From the NCBI GenBank assembly GCA_900553305.1, contig USDI01000001.1, forward strand, positions 1 through 43,707: 43,707 bases of DNA, in the 5' to 3' direction. Below are positions 7,567 to 16,027 of this stretch, piece after piece. The notes beneath the pieces are model-generated. The model saw nothing but the letters and a program-made list of their open reading frames with translations. It ran no database searches and was not told the DNA's origin. Position 1 is the stretch's first letter, and every line of letters begins with the position of its first letter. The position numbers and the translations under genes were made by a program. The DNA is from an uncultured Lachnospiraceae bacterium (GTDB taxonomy: Bacteria; Bacillota; Clostridia; Lachnospirales; Lachnospiraceae).

Positions 7567-8718
7567 CTATCGTAAGGATGCAAATACCTCAGACAGTTCC
7601 CCGAGCAGATCCTCAATATCCTCGATTCCGGTAGACAATCGGAGGGTACAGGGTGTAATTCCGTTCTTTAATCGCACCTCTTCCGGCACATCGGCATGTG
7701 TCTGCGTGGTCGGATAGGTAATTAAGGTCTCTACCCCGCCAAGGCTCTCCGCAAATTTAATCATCCGGACCTGTTTCAGAATCTGTAAGGCATGTTCCTT
7801 TGAATCCACCTGGAACGTAATCATGGAACCAAAGCCTCTTGCCTGCTTCTTCATAATTTCATATCCCGGATGCTCCGGAAGCCCCGGATAATAAACCTTC
7901 CGTACGATGCTCTGTGTCTTCAACCATTCTGCGATTCTGATGGCATTTTCCTGTGACCGTTCCATACGGATTCCAAGTGTTTTGATCCCACGCTGAATCA
8001 GCCAGCAGTCAAAGGGAGCCAGCCCTGCACCCGTTGTTTTGATTAAGAACCGCAGTTTATCCCTCACCTCTTCATTATTGGTTACCAGAAAACCTGCCAG
8101 TGTATCGTTGTGTCCGCCTAGGAACTTTGTTCCGCTATGTACCACCACATCTGCTCCCAGCTTTAACGGATTCTGGAAGTAGGGGGATAAAAAAGTATTA
8201 TCCACAATGAGTAACAGACCATGCCGCTTTGCAATCTCTGCAATGGCAGCAATATCCGAAACATTCATCATCGGGTTAGTGGGTGTCTCAACATAAATTG
8301 CTTTCGTATTTTCCCGAATGGCTCCTTCGATATCGTCTTCCGCACAATTTAAATGAGTAAATTCATAGTTGTTCTTTTTATTTACGTGGTCAAATAACCG
8401 GATGCTACCACCGTATAAATCGGCTTCGACAATCAGATGATCGCCCGGCTTGAACAGCTCCATCAGCAAGGTAATCGCTGCCATTCCGGTAGAAAGTGCA
8501 AAGGCATCAATGCCGCCTTCAAGACTTGCCACCAGCTTTTCCAGATGCTCCCGCGTTGGGTTCTGTAATCTGCTGTAATCAAATCCGGTGCTCTGTCCTA
8601 CCTGCGGATGCTCATAGGTTGCCGTCTGATAAATAGGGTAACTGATTGCCCCGTAATGTTCTAATTTTCCTTCGGTCTCCTCCAGATGGAGACATCGTGT
8701 GTTCAGTCCTCTTCCCAT
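7567..8718 (-). CDS. Cys/Met metabolism PLP enzyme (cystathionine gamma-synthase/lyase type)
   Basis: A 383-residue trans-sulfuration enzyme. Family markers are YSRLQNPTREHLE (about 45-57), the substrate-site ETPTNPMM motif, DNTFLSPYFQNPL, and the PLP lysine in HSGTKFLGGHND. The tract LITYPTTQTHADVPEE near the C-terminus is typical of cystathionine gamma-synthase and beta-lyase. Which reaction it runs (cystathionine gamma-synthase, lyase or O-acylhomoserine sulfhydrylase) cannot be fixed from sequence. The frame is open to 8787, but GGGAGGAAG five bases before the ATG at 8718 sets the start. A MET-box-like palindrome lies about 110 bases upstream (8829-8845), and a possible -10 (TATACA on the minus strand) is at 8801-8806. 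Confidence 0.88.
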   Translation of the reverse strand: MGRGLNTRCLHLEETEGKLEHYGAISYPIYQTATYEHPQVGQSTGFDYSRLQNPTREHLEKLVASLEGGIDAFALSTGMAAITLLMELFKPGDHLIVEADLYGGSIRLFDHVNKKNNYEFTHLNCAEDDIEGAIRENTKAIYVETPTNPMMNVSDIAAIAEIAKRHGLLLIVDNTFLSPYFQNPLKLGADVVVHSGTKFLGGHNDTLAGFLVTNNEEVRDKLRFLIKTTGAGLAPFDCWLIQRGIKTLGIRMERSQENAIRIAEWLKTQSIVRKVYYPGLPEHPGYEIMKKQARGFGSMITFQVDSKEHALQILKQVRMIKFAESLGGVETLITYPTTQTHADVPEEVRLKNGITPCTLRLSTGIEDIEDLLGELSEVFASLR

Positions 8719-8828
8719 GTATACTTCCTCCCGGCGCCCCTGTTTTGAAAACGCATACTGGCGCCTGATCTGGTTTAACTGTAGCATAACAATTCAGCTC
8801 TGTATAATCTCTATCACTTATTGCGGGC

Positions 8829-8845
8829 TATAGATTAAATCTATA
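8829..8845. promoter_or_regulatory. MET-box-like palindrome (LysR operator candidate)
   Basis: TATAGATTAAATCTATA is a 17-base dyad with perfect 8-base arms. It closely resembles the MET-box (TATAGTTTNAAACTATA) described for MtaR/MetR-type LysR regulators of streptococcal methionine genes. It stands upstream of the trans-sulfuration gene. A sister site sits before metN at 17132-17148 and shares the flank ATCTATAACTC. The likely binder is the LysR protein encoded at 17144-18070. Confidence 0.6.
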
Positions 8846-8887
8846 ACTCATTCTTTTCTGTCCGGTTTGCTGAATCATTTTATCCTA

Positions 8888-9316
8888 TTACTTATTATCA
8901 TAATATATGGAAACAATTCGTTCCATGGAAATTTCAATTCCACTGTCCATCCGGACCATATGCTCCACTTCATCGATTTTCTTTACGGTACCCGTATCGG
9001 TAAGATAAGCACCTCCGCTTTTCCTTGCATCGGGCTGAAAATAGGTAATGGTTACTTGCCATTTTTCGGACAAATGAAGCGCAATTTCGGAAAGCTGCTC
9101 ATTGATCTTTGCAACCGCAGTCTCATCCAGGGTGATTTCTTCATCGGTAAGTCTCTGCGTTTCTTCAATTGCTGCATCGTAACCGGTAAGTGCCGCAAAC
9201 GGTGAAAACTGTGCTGCCCGGTCATGGAGGGACATAGACCTCCGTTCTGCTGACTGATGATGCGGCAGGTCAAGGAGATCATCATACCGGTGTTTATCCT
9301 CATAATATTCACTCAT
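8888..9316 (-). CDS. YolD-like protein, partner of the Y-family polymerase
   Basis: A 142-residue protein of the YolD-like family. The conserved N-terminal block is present (YDDLLDLPHHQSAERRSMS, then DRAAQFSPFAALTGYDAAI at about residues 32-50), and an SH3-like C-terminal half follows. YolD-like proteins sit next to Y-family polymerases in Firmicutes and are thought to play a UmuD-like accessory role, though this is not well established. Start and stop codons overlap the polymerase gene as ATGA (9313-9316), so the two are translationally coupled, with a GGAGG inside the polymerase gene. The LexA box upstream of the polymerase should control both. Confidence 0.85.
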   Translation of the reverse strand: MSEYYEDKHRYDDLLDLPHHQSAERRSMSLHDRAAQFSPFAALTGYDAAIEETQRLTDEEITLDETAVAKINEQLSEIALHLSEKWQVTITYFQPDARKSGGAYLTDTGTVKKIDEVEHMVRMDSGIEISMERIVSIYYDNK

Positions 9317-10836
9317 GCCTTATGACCTCCGATCTGCTTATTCCTCTCTCTGGTCATGGCTCCCTCTTCGAGATTCATTCCCTTCAGAACGGCATTCTTA
9401 CCGAATTTCTTCTGCAGATCCAAAATCGCATGCTGGATCCGTTTCTCCTTTTGAAGTTCGGTCTGTTCCTGCTCCTTTTCTTTCTTAAGCGCCTCATAAT
9501 CGGTAAAGAGATCCATCTGCTCGAAGACCTCCTTTTCCTTCGCTTCTCCCTCCGGAATGACCCTCGATGCCACAACATAGATTCTGCGCACCAGCAGATC
9601 CTGGTTGATAATCCGGTCATACAGGTCTTCTACCGCTTTCATAATCATTCTGGTCGAAGACGTATACTCCGGCAGATTCGCTGTCCCATGCGCATGTTTG
9701 GGCACCTTTCTTCCATAACGGTCGGTCGTGACCTCTCCATGGAACTTTTTCCTGATGGCGGGATCGGTCAGATTATCAATGTCATAACCGATAGTAAGCA
9801 CCATCTGGTCGGTCACAAGCCCCTTATCCACCAGATCGAGCACCAGAAGATCTGTCATTTCCTTCACGATGAGCTTCGCCTTTTCTGCGGTATAGGCACA
9901 TTGCAGCACCTGCCCGGAGCCCACGCTGTTTTTCTCCGGCTTATATGCTTTAATCTGCGCAATCGTGGTCGGCTCCCACCCCCATGCATGATCAATCAGC
10001 AGCTCTGCATTAATTCCGAATAACCGGTACAGCAGATCTTCCTTATAATATTCATTTGGCTTTCCAACCGAACACCGTGCCACATCGCCCATGGTATACA
10101 GTCCATTTTCATTGAGCTTCCTCTCATATCCCGGTCCCACCCGCCAGAAATCCGTAAGTGGCACATGATTCCATAGCTGCTCCCTGTAAGAGCGCTCATC
10201 AAGCTGTGCAATCCGGACACCGTCCTTATCTGCCGGAATCTTCTTTGCCACAATATCCATTGCGACCTTGCACAGGTACAGGTTTGTCCCGATTCCTGCC
10301 GTTGCAACGATACCTGTTTCCTTCATCACATCCTGAATCATCCGCAGAGCCAGCTCATAAGCACTGATCCCATAAGTGTTGAGGTATGTGGTTGCATCAA
10401 TAAATACCTCATCCACAGAATAAACGTGCATATCCTCCGGTGCCACGTATTTCAGATAAATATCATAAATCTGCGTGCTGTATTTCATATAATATGACAT
10501 TCTGGGAACTGCCGTAATATAAGACACCTCAAGTCCCGGATCTGCCGCAAGCTCTTCGGCATTCGAAGATGCCCCATGAAAGTTCCCGCCGGGCGCATGC
10601 CTTTTCCGTTCCAGGTTTACTTCCCGGATGCGTTGGACCACTTCAAATAACCGCGCCCTTCCCGGGATGCCATAACGTTTAAGCGAGGGCGATACTGCAA
10701 GGCAGATTGTCTTCTCCGTCCTTCCGGGGTCTGCCACCACAAGATTCGTCGTAAGCGGATCAAGTCCCCGCTCCTTACATTCCACGGAGGCATAAAAGGA
10801 TTTCAGATCAATTGCAATATAAATTTTGTCTTCCAT
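9313..10836 (-). CDS. Y-family DNA polymerase (UmuC/UvrX-like)
   Basis: A 507-residue translesion polymerase of the ImpB/MucB/SamB type. The catalytic motif IAIDLKSFYASVEC (about residues 7-20) supplies the first Asp, and YSVDEVFIDAT (about 139-149) supplies the second acidic pair. The palm/thumb and little-finger regions follow. The length and the YolD partner fit the UvrX/YqjW group rather than short DinB. The ATG follows GGGAGG. The promoter at 10877-10906 carries a LexA box over its -35, so expression should be damage-inducible. Such pairs are often carried by mobile elements, but I see no integrase or phage gene here. Confidence 0.93.
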   Translation of the reverse strand: MEDKIYIAIDLKSFYASVECKERGLDPLTTNLVVADPGRTEKTICLAVSPSLKRYGIPGRARLFEVVQRIREVNLERKRHAPGGNFHGASSNAEELAADPGLEVSYITAVPRMSYYMKYSTQIYDIYLKYVAPEDMHVYSVDEVFIDATTYLNTYGISAYELALRMIQDVMKETGIVATAGIGTNLYLCKVAMDIVAKKIPADKDGVRIAQLDERSYREQLWNHVPLTDFWRVGPGYERKLNENGLYTMGDVARCSVGKPNEYYKEDLLYRLFGINAELLIDHAWGWEPTTIAQIKAYKPEKNSVGSGQVLQCAYTAEKAKLIVKEMTDLLVLDLVDKGLVTDQMVLTIGYDIDNLTDPAIRKKFHGEVTTDRYGRKVPKHAHGTANLPEYTSSTRMIMKAVEDLYDRIINQDLLVRRIYVVASRVIPEGEAKEKEVFEQMDLFTDYEALKKEKEQEQTELQKEKRIQHAILDLQKKFGKNAVLKGMNLEEGAMTRERNKQIGGHKA

Positions 10837-10876
10837 TTAAAACCTCCCTGTTTTTATTTTCTCATCTTCAGCGAGT

Positions 10877-10906
10877 AGTATACCATAATAACAAAGACAG
10901 GAACAA
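10877..10906 (-). promoter_or_regulatory. Promoter of the Y-polymerase operon
   Basis: On the minus strand, TTGTTC (10901-10906) and TATACT (10877-10882) are 18 bases apart, about 40 bases before the polymerase ATG. The -35 lies inside the LexA box. Confidence 0.7.
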
Positions 10907-10934
10907 GTGTTCTTTTTCAACATCTGTTCCTGCC
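10896..10934 (-). terminator. Intrinsic terminator after the nucleoside hydrolase gene (bidirectional)
   Basis: Arms GACAGGAACA (10896-10905) and TGTTCCTGCC (10925-10934) pair over ten bases with one G-U wobble, and pairing continues inward to a short loop. On the minus strand the stem is followed by a moderate T-rich tail (TTTGTTATT); on the plus strand by TCTTCTTTTTT. The left arm shares bases with the LexA box, so one sequence serves as terminator and operator. Confidence 0.6.
10901..10912. promoter_or_regulatory. LexA (DinR-type) SOS box
   Basis: GAACAAGTGTTC fits the Gram-positive LexA operator core GAAC-N4-GTTC. It covers the -35 of the translesion polymerase operon, the expected place for LexA repression. 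Confidence 0.75.
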
Positions 10935-10958
10935 TCTTCTTTTTTATGAATATTGCAT

Positions 10959-11849
10959 TTATGAATATTGTAATTGAAGTTTGTTTATGAAATCCTCCAG
11001 CACATAACGGGAATCCACATCTAAGTAAACCCGGATCAGCGGGCTGTCCTCTCTGGGTACACTGGAAGTATCCTCCCCTACCCATGGTGCCTTTGTCTCT
11101 GCATAATGTCCACACTCCGGATTCAGCGTTACCGCTACTGATGGAGAATCTCCAAGCGACCAGCTTTCTCCCTGTGTCCATGCAGCCTCATCCGTCATAT
11201 TATAGGAAACCATGTTTTCAAAAAGATGTCTCCCTATCTCCCCATACGGATAAATCCGGTTCTGGATCTCTGCAAGTCCGATATGCATTGTTGTATAAAC
11301 ATAAGATGGAATCAACCAGATCCGGGCGCCACTCTGCAGAACTTCATTTGCTGCCTTCACATCATTTCCTGCATTAAATTCCCGGAAGGGAACTATTCCA
11401 TAACGGGTTCCATGCGTTCCAATCCAGACAACTGTAACCCTTTTTATGATTTCCGGACATTTACGGAACGCAGCTGCCACATTCGTAATTGCGCCCATTG
11501 CAAGAATATAGAGTGGGTGATTTTCTTCTTTCAGTGCCTGCTCAATGATAAATTCTACCGCTTGGGAATTTCCGGAAGCCTGTTCATCCAGTGCTCCTTC
11601 CTCCCCCAGGAAGATCGGAACGTTCATTCCCATTGCCTCTGTAATTGTCCGGATTTCTTCAAAGCTTCTTTGTACGGAATCCGTTTTAGCAAAGTGCTCT
11701 GCCGTGATCCCTTCCACAATCAGTTTCGGACTCAGTAATGCATGCGCAATGGCAAAAGGGTCATCTGCCTCACATGCAGCATCCGTATCCACAATAACAC
11801 GGATTTTCTTTTCATCCCTGACTTCAAATTTGAATGCTTTCTTCATCAT
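10959..11849 (-). CDS. Inosine/uridine-preferring nucleoside hydrolase family protein
   Basis: A 296-residue cytoplasmic enzyme of the IUNH superfamily. The N-terminal Asp cluster that binds calcium is visible (VIVDTDAACEADDPFA, residues about 18-33), followed by GITAEHF and a FREFNAGNDVKAA segment that supplies further metal and ribose contacts. These enzymes cleave ribonucleosides to base and ribose, but some members act on other N-ribosides. The catalytic Asp variant DTDAACEADD is less typical than DTDPGxDD, so substrate is uncertain. The first of two adjacent ATGs (11849) is 9 bases after GGAGG. It stands alone between two terminators. Confidence 0.8.
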   Translation of the reverse strand: MMKKAFKFEVRDEKKIRVIVDTDAACEADDPFAIAHALLSPKLIVEGITAEHFAKTDSVQRSFEEIRTITEAMGMNVPIFLGEEGALDEQASGNSQAVEFIIEQALKEENHPLYILAMGAITNVAAAFRKCPEIIKRVTVVWIGTHGTRYGIVPFREFNAGNDVKAANEVLQSGARIWLIPSYVYTTMHIGLAEIQNRIYPYGEIGRHLFENMVSYNMTDEAAWTQGESWSLGDSPSVAVTLNPECGHYAETKAPWVGEDTSSVPREDSPLIRVYLDVDSRYVLEDFINKLQLQYS

Positions 11850-11934
11850 TTTCTGTTTCCTCCGTTATTTCATATGCCTTGGAGCATTGCCATACAAGGC
11901 TGCTTTTGTCCCCTGTGTGCTTTAATCTCTTCTC

Positions 11935-11964
11935 AGTATATACCTCTTCATATTATATCTGCAA
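11935..11964 (-). promoter_or_regulatory. Promoter of the nucleoside hydrolase gene; content of the 11850-12152 gap
   Basis: On the minus strand, TTGCAG (11959-11964) and TATACT (11935-11940) are 18 bases apart. The leader of about 80 nt contains a small hairpin (GCCTTG/CAAGGC, 11876-11900) of unknown purpose. The rest of this gap holds only the terminator at 12051-12087; no ORF or known riboswitch is visible. Confidence 0.65.
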
Positions 11965-12050
11965 TCCCTTTTCTACTGCATTGACGATTCCTGTTTCAGC
12001 ATGGATTCATTAAATAACCCGGCGGATCACTTTCTCATACGCATGGCAAC

Positions 12051-12087
12051 AAAAAAGAACACCCATAACTATATAAGTCATAGGTGT
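12051..12087 (-). terminator. Intrinsic terminator of the met transport operon
   Basis: Minus-strand RNA folds ACACCTATGAC with GTTATGGGTGT (two G-U pairs, loop TTATATA), directly followed by TCTTTTTTG. It lies 66 bases after the aminotransferase stop and closes the metN-metI-dehydrogenase-metQ-aminotransferase unit. Confidence 0.75.
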
Positions 12088-12152
12088 CTATCCGTGTAAC
12101 AAGCCTTATATCTGATTCGATTCATACGAAAGAATCATCTGAAATGATTCAT

Positions 12153-13322
12153 TTATTTTTGATATGGCATCTTCTTCCGGATATCAGCAAGGCGGTTCAG
12201 GGCCTCATAAAGCGTCTCATCCTTCTTTGCAAAGTGCAGGCGGATGAGGTGATTGACCGGTTCCCTGAAAAAGCTCGATCCCGGTACTGCCCCGACACCG
12301 ACAAGTCTTGCCAGATCCTCACAGAATACCTGATCGGATTCATAGCCAAACTCAGAAATGTCAAGCAGAATATAATATGCCCCCTGGGGAACGGTATGTG
12401 CAATTCCAATGTCATTAAGTCCCTTTAAAAACAGATCCCGCTTCGCCGTATACTTCTGCTGCAGCTCCTGATAGTAGCTGTCCGGGAACTGCAGTCCCGT
12501 AACTGCCGCCTCCTGCAGGGGTGCCGCAGCTCCTACCGTAAGGAAATCATGCACCTTTTTGGCTACATCAATGATGTGTGGAGGTGCAATAATATATCCA
12601 AGCCGCCAACCGGTGATGGAATAGGTCTTCGAAAGGGAGCTGCAGGAAATGGTTCTCTCCCACATACCCGGCAGGGATGCAAAGTAAACATGCTTATTGG
12701 GCTCGTACACAATATGCTCATATACCTCATCGGTAATCACATAGGTATCATACTTCTGCGAAAGGTCAGCGATCAGCTTCAATTCCTCATAAGTAAAAAC
12801 CTTACCGCAGGGATTGGATGGATTACACAAAATCAGTGCCTTCGGATTCTGCTGAAAGGCTGCTTCCAGCTCTTCCGGATTAAAATGAAATTCCGGCGGA
12901 TAAAGCGGAACATAAATCGGCTGTGCCCCCGACAGAATCGTATCTGCTCCATAATTTTCGTAAAAAGGTGAAAAGATAATGACCTTATCTCCCGGATCGG
13001 CTACTGTCATCATGGCGGCCATCATCGCTTCCGTACTTCCACAGGTAACAACAATCTCTCCGTTGGGATCAATGGTTCTTCCCATCAGCTTTGACTGCTT
13101 GTCTGCAAGCGCTTCCCGGAAGTTCTGAGCCCCCCAGGTAATGGAATACTGATGGTAATCCTCATGTGAAACTTCTGCAAGCCGGTCAAGGATCTCCTTG
13201 GGCGGCTCAAAGTCTGGAAAGCCCTGGGATAGATTCACCGCCCCATACTGGTTTGAAATTCTGGTCATCCGTCGTATCACGGAATCGGTAAAATGTGCTG
13301 TCCGTCCTGATAAATTCTTCAT
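12153..13322 (-). CDS. Class I/II PLP aminotransferase (methionine/aromatic type)
   Basis: A 389-residue fold-type I aminotransferase. Landmarks are VNLSQGFPDFEPP (about 29-41), CNPSNPCGKVF, ITDEVYEHIVY, and the PLP lysine in SSLSKTYSITGWRLGY. The Arg that binds the substrate carboxylate is in NHLIRLHFA near the C-terminus. It resembles the kynurenine/glutamine-transaminase-K and YbdL-like group, which often accept methionine and 4-methylthio-2-oxobutanoate. It is the last gene of the metNI-dehydrogenase-metQ unit, 75 bases after metQ. With the neighbouring hydroxyacid dehydrogenase it could connect methionine, its keto acid and its hydroxy acid. The specificity is inferred from context. Confidence 0.85.
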   Translation of the reverse strand: MKNLSGRTAHFTDSVIRRMTRISNQYGAVNLSQGFPDFEPPKEILDRLAEVSHEDYHQYSITWGAQNFREALADKQSKLMGRTIDPNGEIVVTCGSTEAMMAAMMTVADPGDKVIIFSPFYENYGADTILSGAQPIYVPLYPPEFHFNPEELEAAFQQNPKALILCNPSNPCGKVFTYEELKLIADLSQKYDTYVITDEVYEHIVYEPNKHVYFASLPGMWERTISCSSLSKTYSITGWRLGYIIAPPHIIDVAKKVHDFLTVGAAAPLQEAAVTGLQFPDSYYQELQQKYTAKRDLFLKGLNDIGIAHTVPQGAYYILLDISEFGYESDQVFCEDLARLVGVGAVPGSSFFREPVNHLIRLHFAKKDETLYEALNRLADIRKKMPYQK

Positions 13323-13346
13323 TTTATGTTCTTTCCTTTTTATAAT

Positions 13347-13376
13347 TATTCAGAACCATGCAAAATTGCCTTCTGT
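13347..13376. repeat. Degenerate copy of an intergenic palindromic repeat
   Basis: Thirty bases beginning TATTCAGAACCATGCAAAAT match 43607-43636 with two differences. At 43601-43683 the motif is the left arm of a long palindrome; here the right arm is lost and replaced by an ATGCATATGCAT tract before the metQ stop. It looks like a dispersed repeat shared by two intergenic spaces. Confidence 0.6.
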
Positions 13377-13397
13377 TGCCATGCATATGCATCCTGT

Positions 13398-14258
13398 CTA
13401 TTTATCTGCTAAAAGATCCTGATCCCAGCCTACCTTGATGAAGTATCCGCCGAAGGTTTCATTGAATACCTTTTCGGTTGCTTCGGACTGGAAAGCCTTT
13501 ACAACCTTTCTATAGGCATCCAGTTTGGTTTGATCCTGAAGATCTGCGGTACGTGCTGCAATGAGGTTCCAGTAAGCTTCTTCATCTAACACACTGTCTT
13601 TGTAAATAGCTTCTTCCGTCTTAAGACCAAAATCAAGCGCATAGTTTCCGTTCACAATCGCTGCCGTCACATCATCCAGCACGGAAGGAATGGTGTTTGC
13701 TTTCAGTTCCTTAATCTCGAAGTTGACTTTGTAGCTTTCGATGTCATCTACCGTCGGGTTAAAGCCTGCATCGCTCTTTAAGGTAATAAGCCCCGCTGCT
13801 GCCAGTACCTTGAGCGCACGTCCGCCGTTGGTTACATCATCGGGAATCGCAATCACATCACCGTCTTTAATCTCGGAAACATCCGATACCTTGTGGGAAT
13901 ACAGGTTCAGCGGAATAATGAAGGTGTATCCGACCGGTTCAATAGCATATCCATACTGCTCCAGTTCTGTATTGAGGTAAATGTGATGCTGGAACGAATT
14001 CAAATCAATTTCTCCGCTGTTTAAGGCATTGTTCGGAGTTACATAATCGGAAAACTGTACGATTTCCAGATTGATTCCTTCTTCCTTTAAGGCATCCTGC
14101 GCCGGCTTCCATAAGTCTTCATAAATACTTCCGACAACGCCGATCTTTACTGTGGTTTCCTCTACACTGCTTTCCGTCTTTGCGGACCCGCATCCGGTAA
14201 AGGCAAGTACTGCGGTTGAAAGGGTTAAAATAGTTGCTAAAATTCTCTTTAATTTCAT
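13398..14258 (-). CDS. metQ: MetQ/NlpA-family methionine-binding lipoprotein
   Basis: A 286-residue substrate-binding lipoprotein. The signal peptide ends in LAFTGC (lipid-modified Cys23). The mature part has the NlpA/MetQ signatures VKIGVVGSIYEDLW, LNSGEIDLNSFQHHIYL and IAIPDDVTNGGRAL. It delivers methionine, or an analogue, to the MetNI transporter encoded just upstream. The ATG follows AGAGGAG. Unusually, a 2-hydroxyacid dehydrogenase gene separates metI from metQ, and a GC-rich hairpin (14293-14312) precedes metQ, which could give it separate expression. Confidence 0.93.
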   Translation of the reverse strand: MKLKRILATILTLSTAVLAFTGCGSAKTESSVEETTVKIGVVGSIYEDLWKPAQDALKEEGINLEIVQFSDYVTPNNALNSGEIDLNSFQHHIYLNTELEQYGYAIEPVGYTFIIPLNLYSHKVSDVSEIKDGDVIAIPDDVTNGGRALKVLAAAGLITLKSDAGFNPTVDDIESYKVNFEIKELKANTIPSVLDDVTAAIVNGNYALDFGLKTEEAIYKDSVLDEEAYWNLIAARTADLQDQTKLDAYRKVVKAFQSEATEKVFNETFGGYFIKVGWDQDLLADK

Positions 14259-14292
14259 AATGATCTCCTCTGAATAGTTATATTATATGATA

Positions 14293-14312
14293 TCGGGGTC
14301 AAAAGCCCCCGA
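14293..14312 (-). other. GC-rich hairpin between the dehydrogenase and metQ genes
   Basis: Arms TCGGGG (14293-14298) and CCCCGA (14307-14312) form a strong six-base stem with an eight-base loop. On the minus strand no T-run follows, so it is a poor terminator. It may be an RNA-stability or attenuation element that adjusts metQ dosage relative to metNI, as binding-protein genes often need higher expression. Confidence 0.45.
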
Positions 14313-14374
14313 CTTTGATACCTACGGATTGCTTTTTGCGCCTTTTACATCTGGTTTTTCATCTCTTAAATCTC

Positions 14375-15334
14375 TCATAAGGTAAGTGATAATTCATAAT
14401 TTTCTCTCATGGTCTTACAGGATGCAGCGAACTGTTCCTTTTCTTCTTCATTCAAGGAAAGTTCAACAATCCTTGCAATGCCGTTCCGGTTTAATACGGC
14501 AGGAACACTTGCATAGACATCCGTCTGTCCATATTCACCATTTAAAAGGACGGACACCGGTAATACCCGGTTCTCATCTCCGAAAATGGCCCGTGTTACT
14601 TCTGCTATCGTTGCTCCAATTCCGAATTCCGTAGAACCCTTCCCGCCGAGAATGATCCATCCACCGGCTTTTCCCGCATCGGCAATTTCCTTTAAATCCA
14701 AGCTGCCGAAGGTTTCCGGTTCTTCCTTCATCAGTTCAAAAAGCGGCTTTCCTGCGATGCTTACCGTAGACCAGGGAACCATCTGGCTCTCTCCATGCTC
14801 ACCCAATGCATATGCATAAATGGATTTCTGGTCAATTCCGGTCTTGTCTGCAAGCGCCCTGCGAAGTCTCGCAGAATCAAGGGTTGTGCTGGTCGAAAAA
14901 ATCTGATTCGCCGGCCAGTCAAGTACCTGCTGCAAATAATGGGTTACCACATCTGCCGGATTGGAAATATTCACAATAATGCCGGTGTAACCCGACATTC
15001 GGATGTTCTCCGCAATGTCCTTCACGATTTCTATGGTCTGACGCAGGGTATCCATCCGCGTCTGTCCCTTACTCATATCCGGCAGCGGTCCTGCTGCCAC
15101 AATCAGAAGCTGTGCATCCTTGATGTCGCTGTAATCTCCTGCGTAAACCAGTGCTCTCTTTGGCAGATACACCGTGGAATCATACAGGTCAAGAGCCTGT
15201 GCCCCGGCTTTCTTTTCATCAATATCAATATAGACGATTTCCTCTGCAAGTCCCTGGGAAAGCAGTGCATACCCTGCATGGGATCCCACATGTCCCGCTC
15301 CGATAATTGCGATTTTTCTGGTATGTATTTCCAT
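14375..15334 (-). CDS. L-2-hydroxyacid dehydrogenase (lactate/malate dehydrogenase superfamily)
   Basis: A 319-residue NAD-dependent dehydrogenase: GAGHVG (12-17), then Asp37 and Asp39 at the end of the second strand (NAD preference). The catalytic set is Arg93 in KGQTR, Asp153/Arg156 in TTLDSARLR, and His180 in GEHGES. The substrate loop (82-92, GPLPDMSKGQT) differs from that of lactate dehydrogenase and is longer, as in 2-hydroxyisocaproate dehydrogenase, so a bulkier 2-oxo acid is likely. It lies between metI and metQ, 12 bases after metI, with a clear AGGAGG. I infer that it interconverts 4-methylthio-2-oxobutanoate and its 2-hydroxy acid; ordinary lactate dehydrogenase activity is the alternative. 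Confidence 0.85.
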   Translation of the reverse strand: MEIHTRKIAIIGAGHVGSHAGYALLSQGLAEEIVYIDIDEKKAGAQALDLYDSTVYLPKRALVYAGDYSDIKDAQLLIVAAGPLPDMSKGQTRMDTLRQTIEIVKDIAENIRMSGYTGIIVNISNPADVVTHYLQQVLDWPANQIFSTSTTLDSARLRRALADKTGIDQKSIYAYALGEHGESQMVPWSTVSIAGKPLFELMKEEPETFGSLDLKEIADAGKAGGWIILGGKGSTEFGIGATIAEVTRAIFGDENRVLPVSVLLNGEYGQTDVYASVPAVLNRNGIARIVELSLNEEEKEQFAASCKTMRENYELSLTL

Positions 15335-15346
15335 GATTCACGCCTC

Positions 15347-16027
15347 CTAATGTCTGCTCTTTTTGACAACCAGATTGCCAAGAAGTTGAATGATACTGAC
15401 TAAGATAAATACGGTAATAACCGTTACCCAGGTTACATCGGTCATATTCCGGTCATGTCCGTACCGGATTGCGAAATCTCCAAGTCCGCCGGATCCGACG
15501 GCACCTGCCATGGCGGTTAAACCCACCAGACTGATTGCGGTAATCGTGGTTCCTCTTGCGATGGCAGACACGCTCTCCCGTAAGTAAACACGGAAGATAA
15601 TTTCAAGTGGTCCGGATCCCATGGAAAGAGCTGCTTCGATTAATCCATGATCGGTTTCTGCCAGTGCACTTTCCACCTGTCTGGAAAAGAACGGTACGGT
15701 TCCCATGATCAGCGGAACAATCGCGCCCTCCACATTGATTGCGGTTCCCATGATGGCTCTTGAAATCGGGATCACCCAGGTTAATAAAATGATAAAGGGA
15801 ATCGACCGGAAGAAGTTAATCAGTTTATCCAAAATCTGATACAGCACTTTGTTTTCAAGAATTCCACCCGGTTTTGTTACCGTAATGACAATGCCAAGGA
15901 ACAGTCCCAGCACAAAGGCGATGATTCCGGACCAGCCTACCATGATCAGCGTATCACGGATGGCTTCCAGGAAATCCGGCAGCTTATCCATCACATTTGG
16001 TATGATTCTATTGAAGAACTCGGTCAT
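15347..16027 (-). CDS. metI: Methionine ABC transporter permease MetI
   Basis: A 226-residue inner-membrane permease with five or six helices. It carries the EAA loop that contacts the ATPase (EAALSMGSGPLEIIFRVYLRES, around residues 130-150) and the MetI-typical GLTAMAGAVGSGGLGDFAIRYG. The start overlaps the metN 3' end by 20 bases, with GGAGG inside metN, so the two are coupled. It forms the membrane channel with two MetN subunits. Confidence 0.95.
   Translation of the reverse strand: MTEFFNRIIPNVMDKLPDFLEAIRDTLIMVGWSGIIAFVLGLFLGIVITVTKPGGILENKVLYQILDKLINFFRSIPFIILLTWVIPISRAIMGTAINVEGAIVPLIMGTVPFFSRQVESALAETDHGLIEAALSMGSGPLEIIFRVYLRESVSAIARGTTITAISLVGLTAMAGAVGSGGLGDFAIRYGHDRNMTDVTWVTVITVFILVSIIQLLGNLVVKKSRH

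Noticed and set aside
8719..8887. SAM riboswitch or T-box upstream of the trans-sulfuration gene
   Set aside because: None of the conserved SAM-I or T-box sequence blocks are visible; only the palindrome and a weak promoter were found.
11850..12050. Purine-type riboswitch before the nucleoside hydrolase
   Set aside because: The leader has a small hairpin but lacks the conserved purine-riboswitch core.
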